Shown here: piece by piece, positions 6,028-6,344 of the stretch | How the letters are laid out: every line of letters starts with the position of its first letter | How positions within the stretch are numbered: the first letter of the stretch is position 1 | Assembly (NCBI GenBank): GCA_013205645.1 | Contig: JABMMH010000368.1 | Location: 1 to 6,344, forward strand | DNA from: Polaromonas sp. | Lineage (GTDB): Bacteria; Pseudomonadota; Gammaproteobacteria; Burkholderiales; Burkholderiaceae_C | Reading direction: 5' to 3' | Length of the DNA: 6,344 nt | Made by a program: the position numbers and the translations under genes | Notes under the pieces: model-generated | Database searches by the model: none | Told to the model about the DNA's origin: nothing | The model's input: only the letters and a program-made list of their open reading frames with translations

Positions 6028-6344
6028 GTGAAGCAACATTTCGACGCACTGGAAATCCGCGACCCCGCAGAACGGGAAGCAGCACAGCTCGCAGCACTGC
6101 CGGGACTGATCGCGCACGCGCAGCAACACAGCCCGGCTGCGGCGCACACACTGGCCGGCATCAAGCCAGCCAACGTTAATTCTTGGGCCGCGCTGGCCAG
6201 CTTGCCGGTCACCCGCAAACACGCTCTGCTGGAGCGCCAACTGGCCACGCGCCCAGCTGACTCGTTTGGTGGCTTTGCTGCCGTGGTGCGGGGCCGAAAA
6301 ATGCCGCGTATTTTTGCCTCGCCAGGCCCGATTTATGAGCCCGA
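6028..6344 (+). CDS. PaaK-like (phenylacetate-CoA ligase family) protein, N-terminal part, runs off the window
   Basis: An open frame of 105 codons plus two bases starts with GTG ten bases after livF and reaches the window edge; PaaK-type proteins are usually about 400-440 residues. The order of features follows the PaaK N-terminus: a helical region (LAALPGLIAHAQQHSPAAAH, 21-40), then LASLPVTRKHALLERQ (56-71), matching the Leu-Pro...Thr-Lys-x-x-Leu block of PaaK, then FGGFAAV (80-86), then PRIFASPGPIYEP (93-105). The last block sits where PaaK has the ATP phosphate loop (ASSGTTGKP type) but lacks its Ser/Thr/Gly/Lys pattern. PaaK makes phenylacetyl-CoA from phenylacetate, ATP and CoA; this member may use another acid or have changed catalysis. 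Its place in the operon suggests it acts on the imported compound (inference). Family membership is recognised from sequence pattern and memory, not from a search. Confidence 0.82.
   Translation, partial: MKQHFDALEIRDPAEREAAQLAALPGLIAHAQQHSPAAAHTLAGIKPANVNSWAALASLPVTRKHALLERQLATRPADSFGGFAAVVRGRKMPRIFASPGPIYEP

Overview
The window looks like chromosomal DNA of a betaproteobacterium, most likely Burkholderiales near the Comamonadaceae (Rhodoferax/Polaromonas/Limnohabitans type). This rests on remembered resemblance of the proteins, the GC-rich codon use that avoids TTA, CTA and TCA, and a GC-rich intergenic repeat of a kind I recall from that family. No search could be run, so the taxonomic call is inference.

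All genes lie on the + strand and form one cluster: the 3' end of a long-chain-type acyl-CoA synthetase (1-735); a LivG-type ATPase (732-1514, ATGA overlap); a LivH-type permease (1535-2464); a 158-base gap holding a GC-rich structured repeat; a LivM-type permease (2623-3699); a short AT-rich gap with a strong ribosome binding site; a secreted substrate-binding protein (3753-5075); a 132-base gap holding two inverted REP-like elements; a LivF-type ATPase (5208-6017); and the 5' end of a PaaK-like ligase that starts with GTG (6028 to the window edge). There is no gene-free stretch longer than about 160 bases.

Together the five middle genes make a complete branched-chain amino acid type (HAAT) ABC importer: binding protein, two permeases, two ATPases. 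It is sandwiched between two members of the adenylate-forming CoA ligase superfamily. The simplest reading is an uptake-and-activation cassette: an organic acid (aromatic, phenylalkanoic or fatty acid) is captured in the periplasm, imported, and converted to a CoA thioester. The liv names therefore denote family, not proven leucine transport.

The most noteworthy observations are (i) the inverted REP pair, whose hairpins show one compensatory base-pair swap and which sits just after the binding-protein gene, as REPs do after malE in E. coli; (ii) the PaaK-like protein, whose expected P-loop reads ASPGPIYEP instead of the SSGTTGKP type; and (iii) the structured repeat between livH and livM, after which livM has no visible Shine-Dalgarno sequence. 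I see no CRISPR array, tRNA, rRNA, insertion sequence, phage gene or defence system. Most of the window is an ordinary, well-conserved transport operon.
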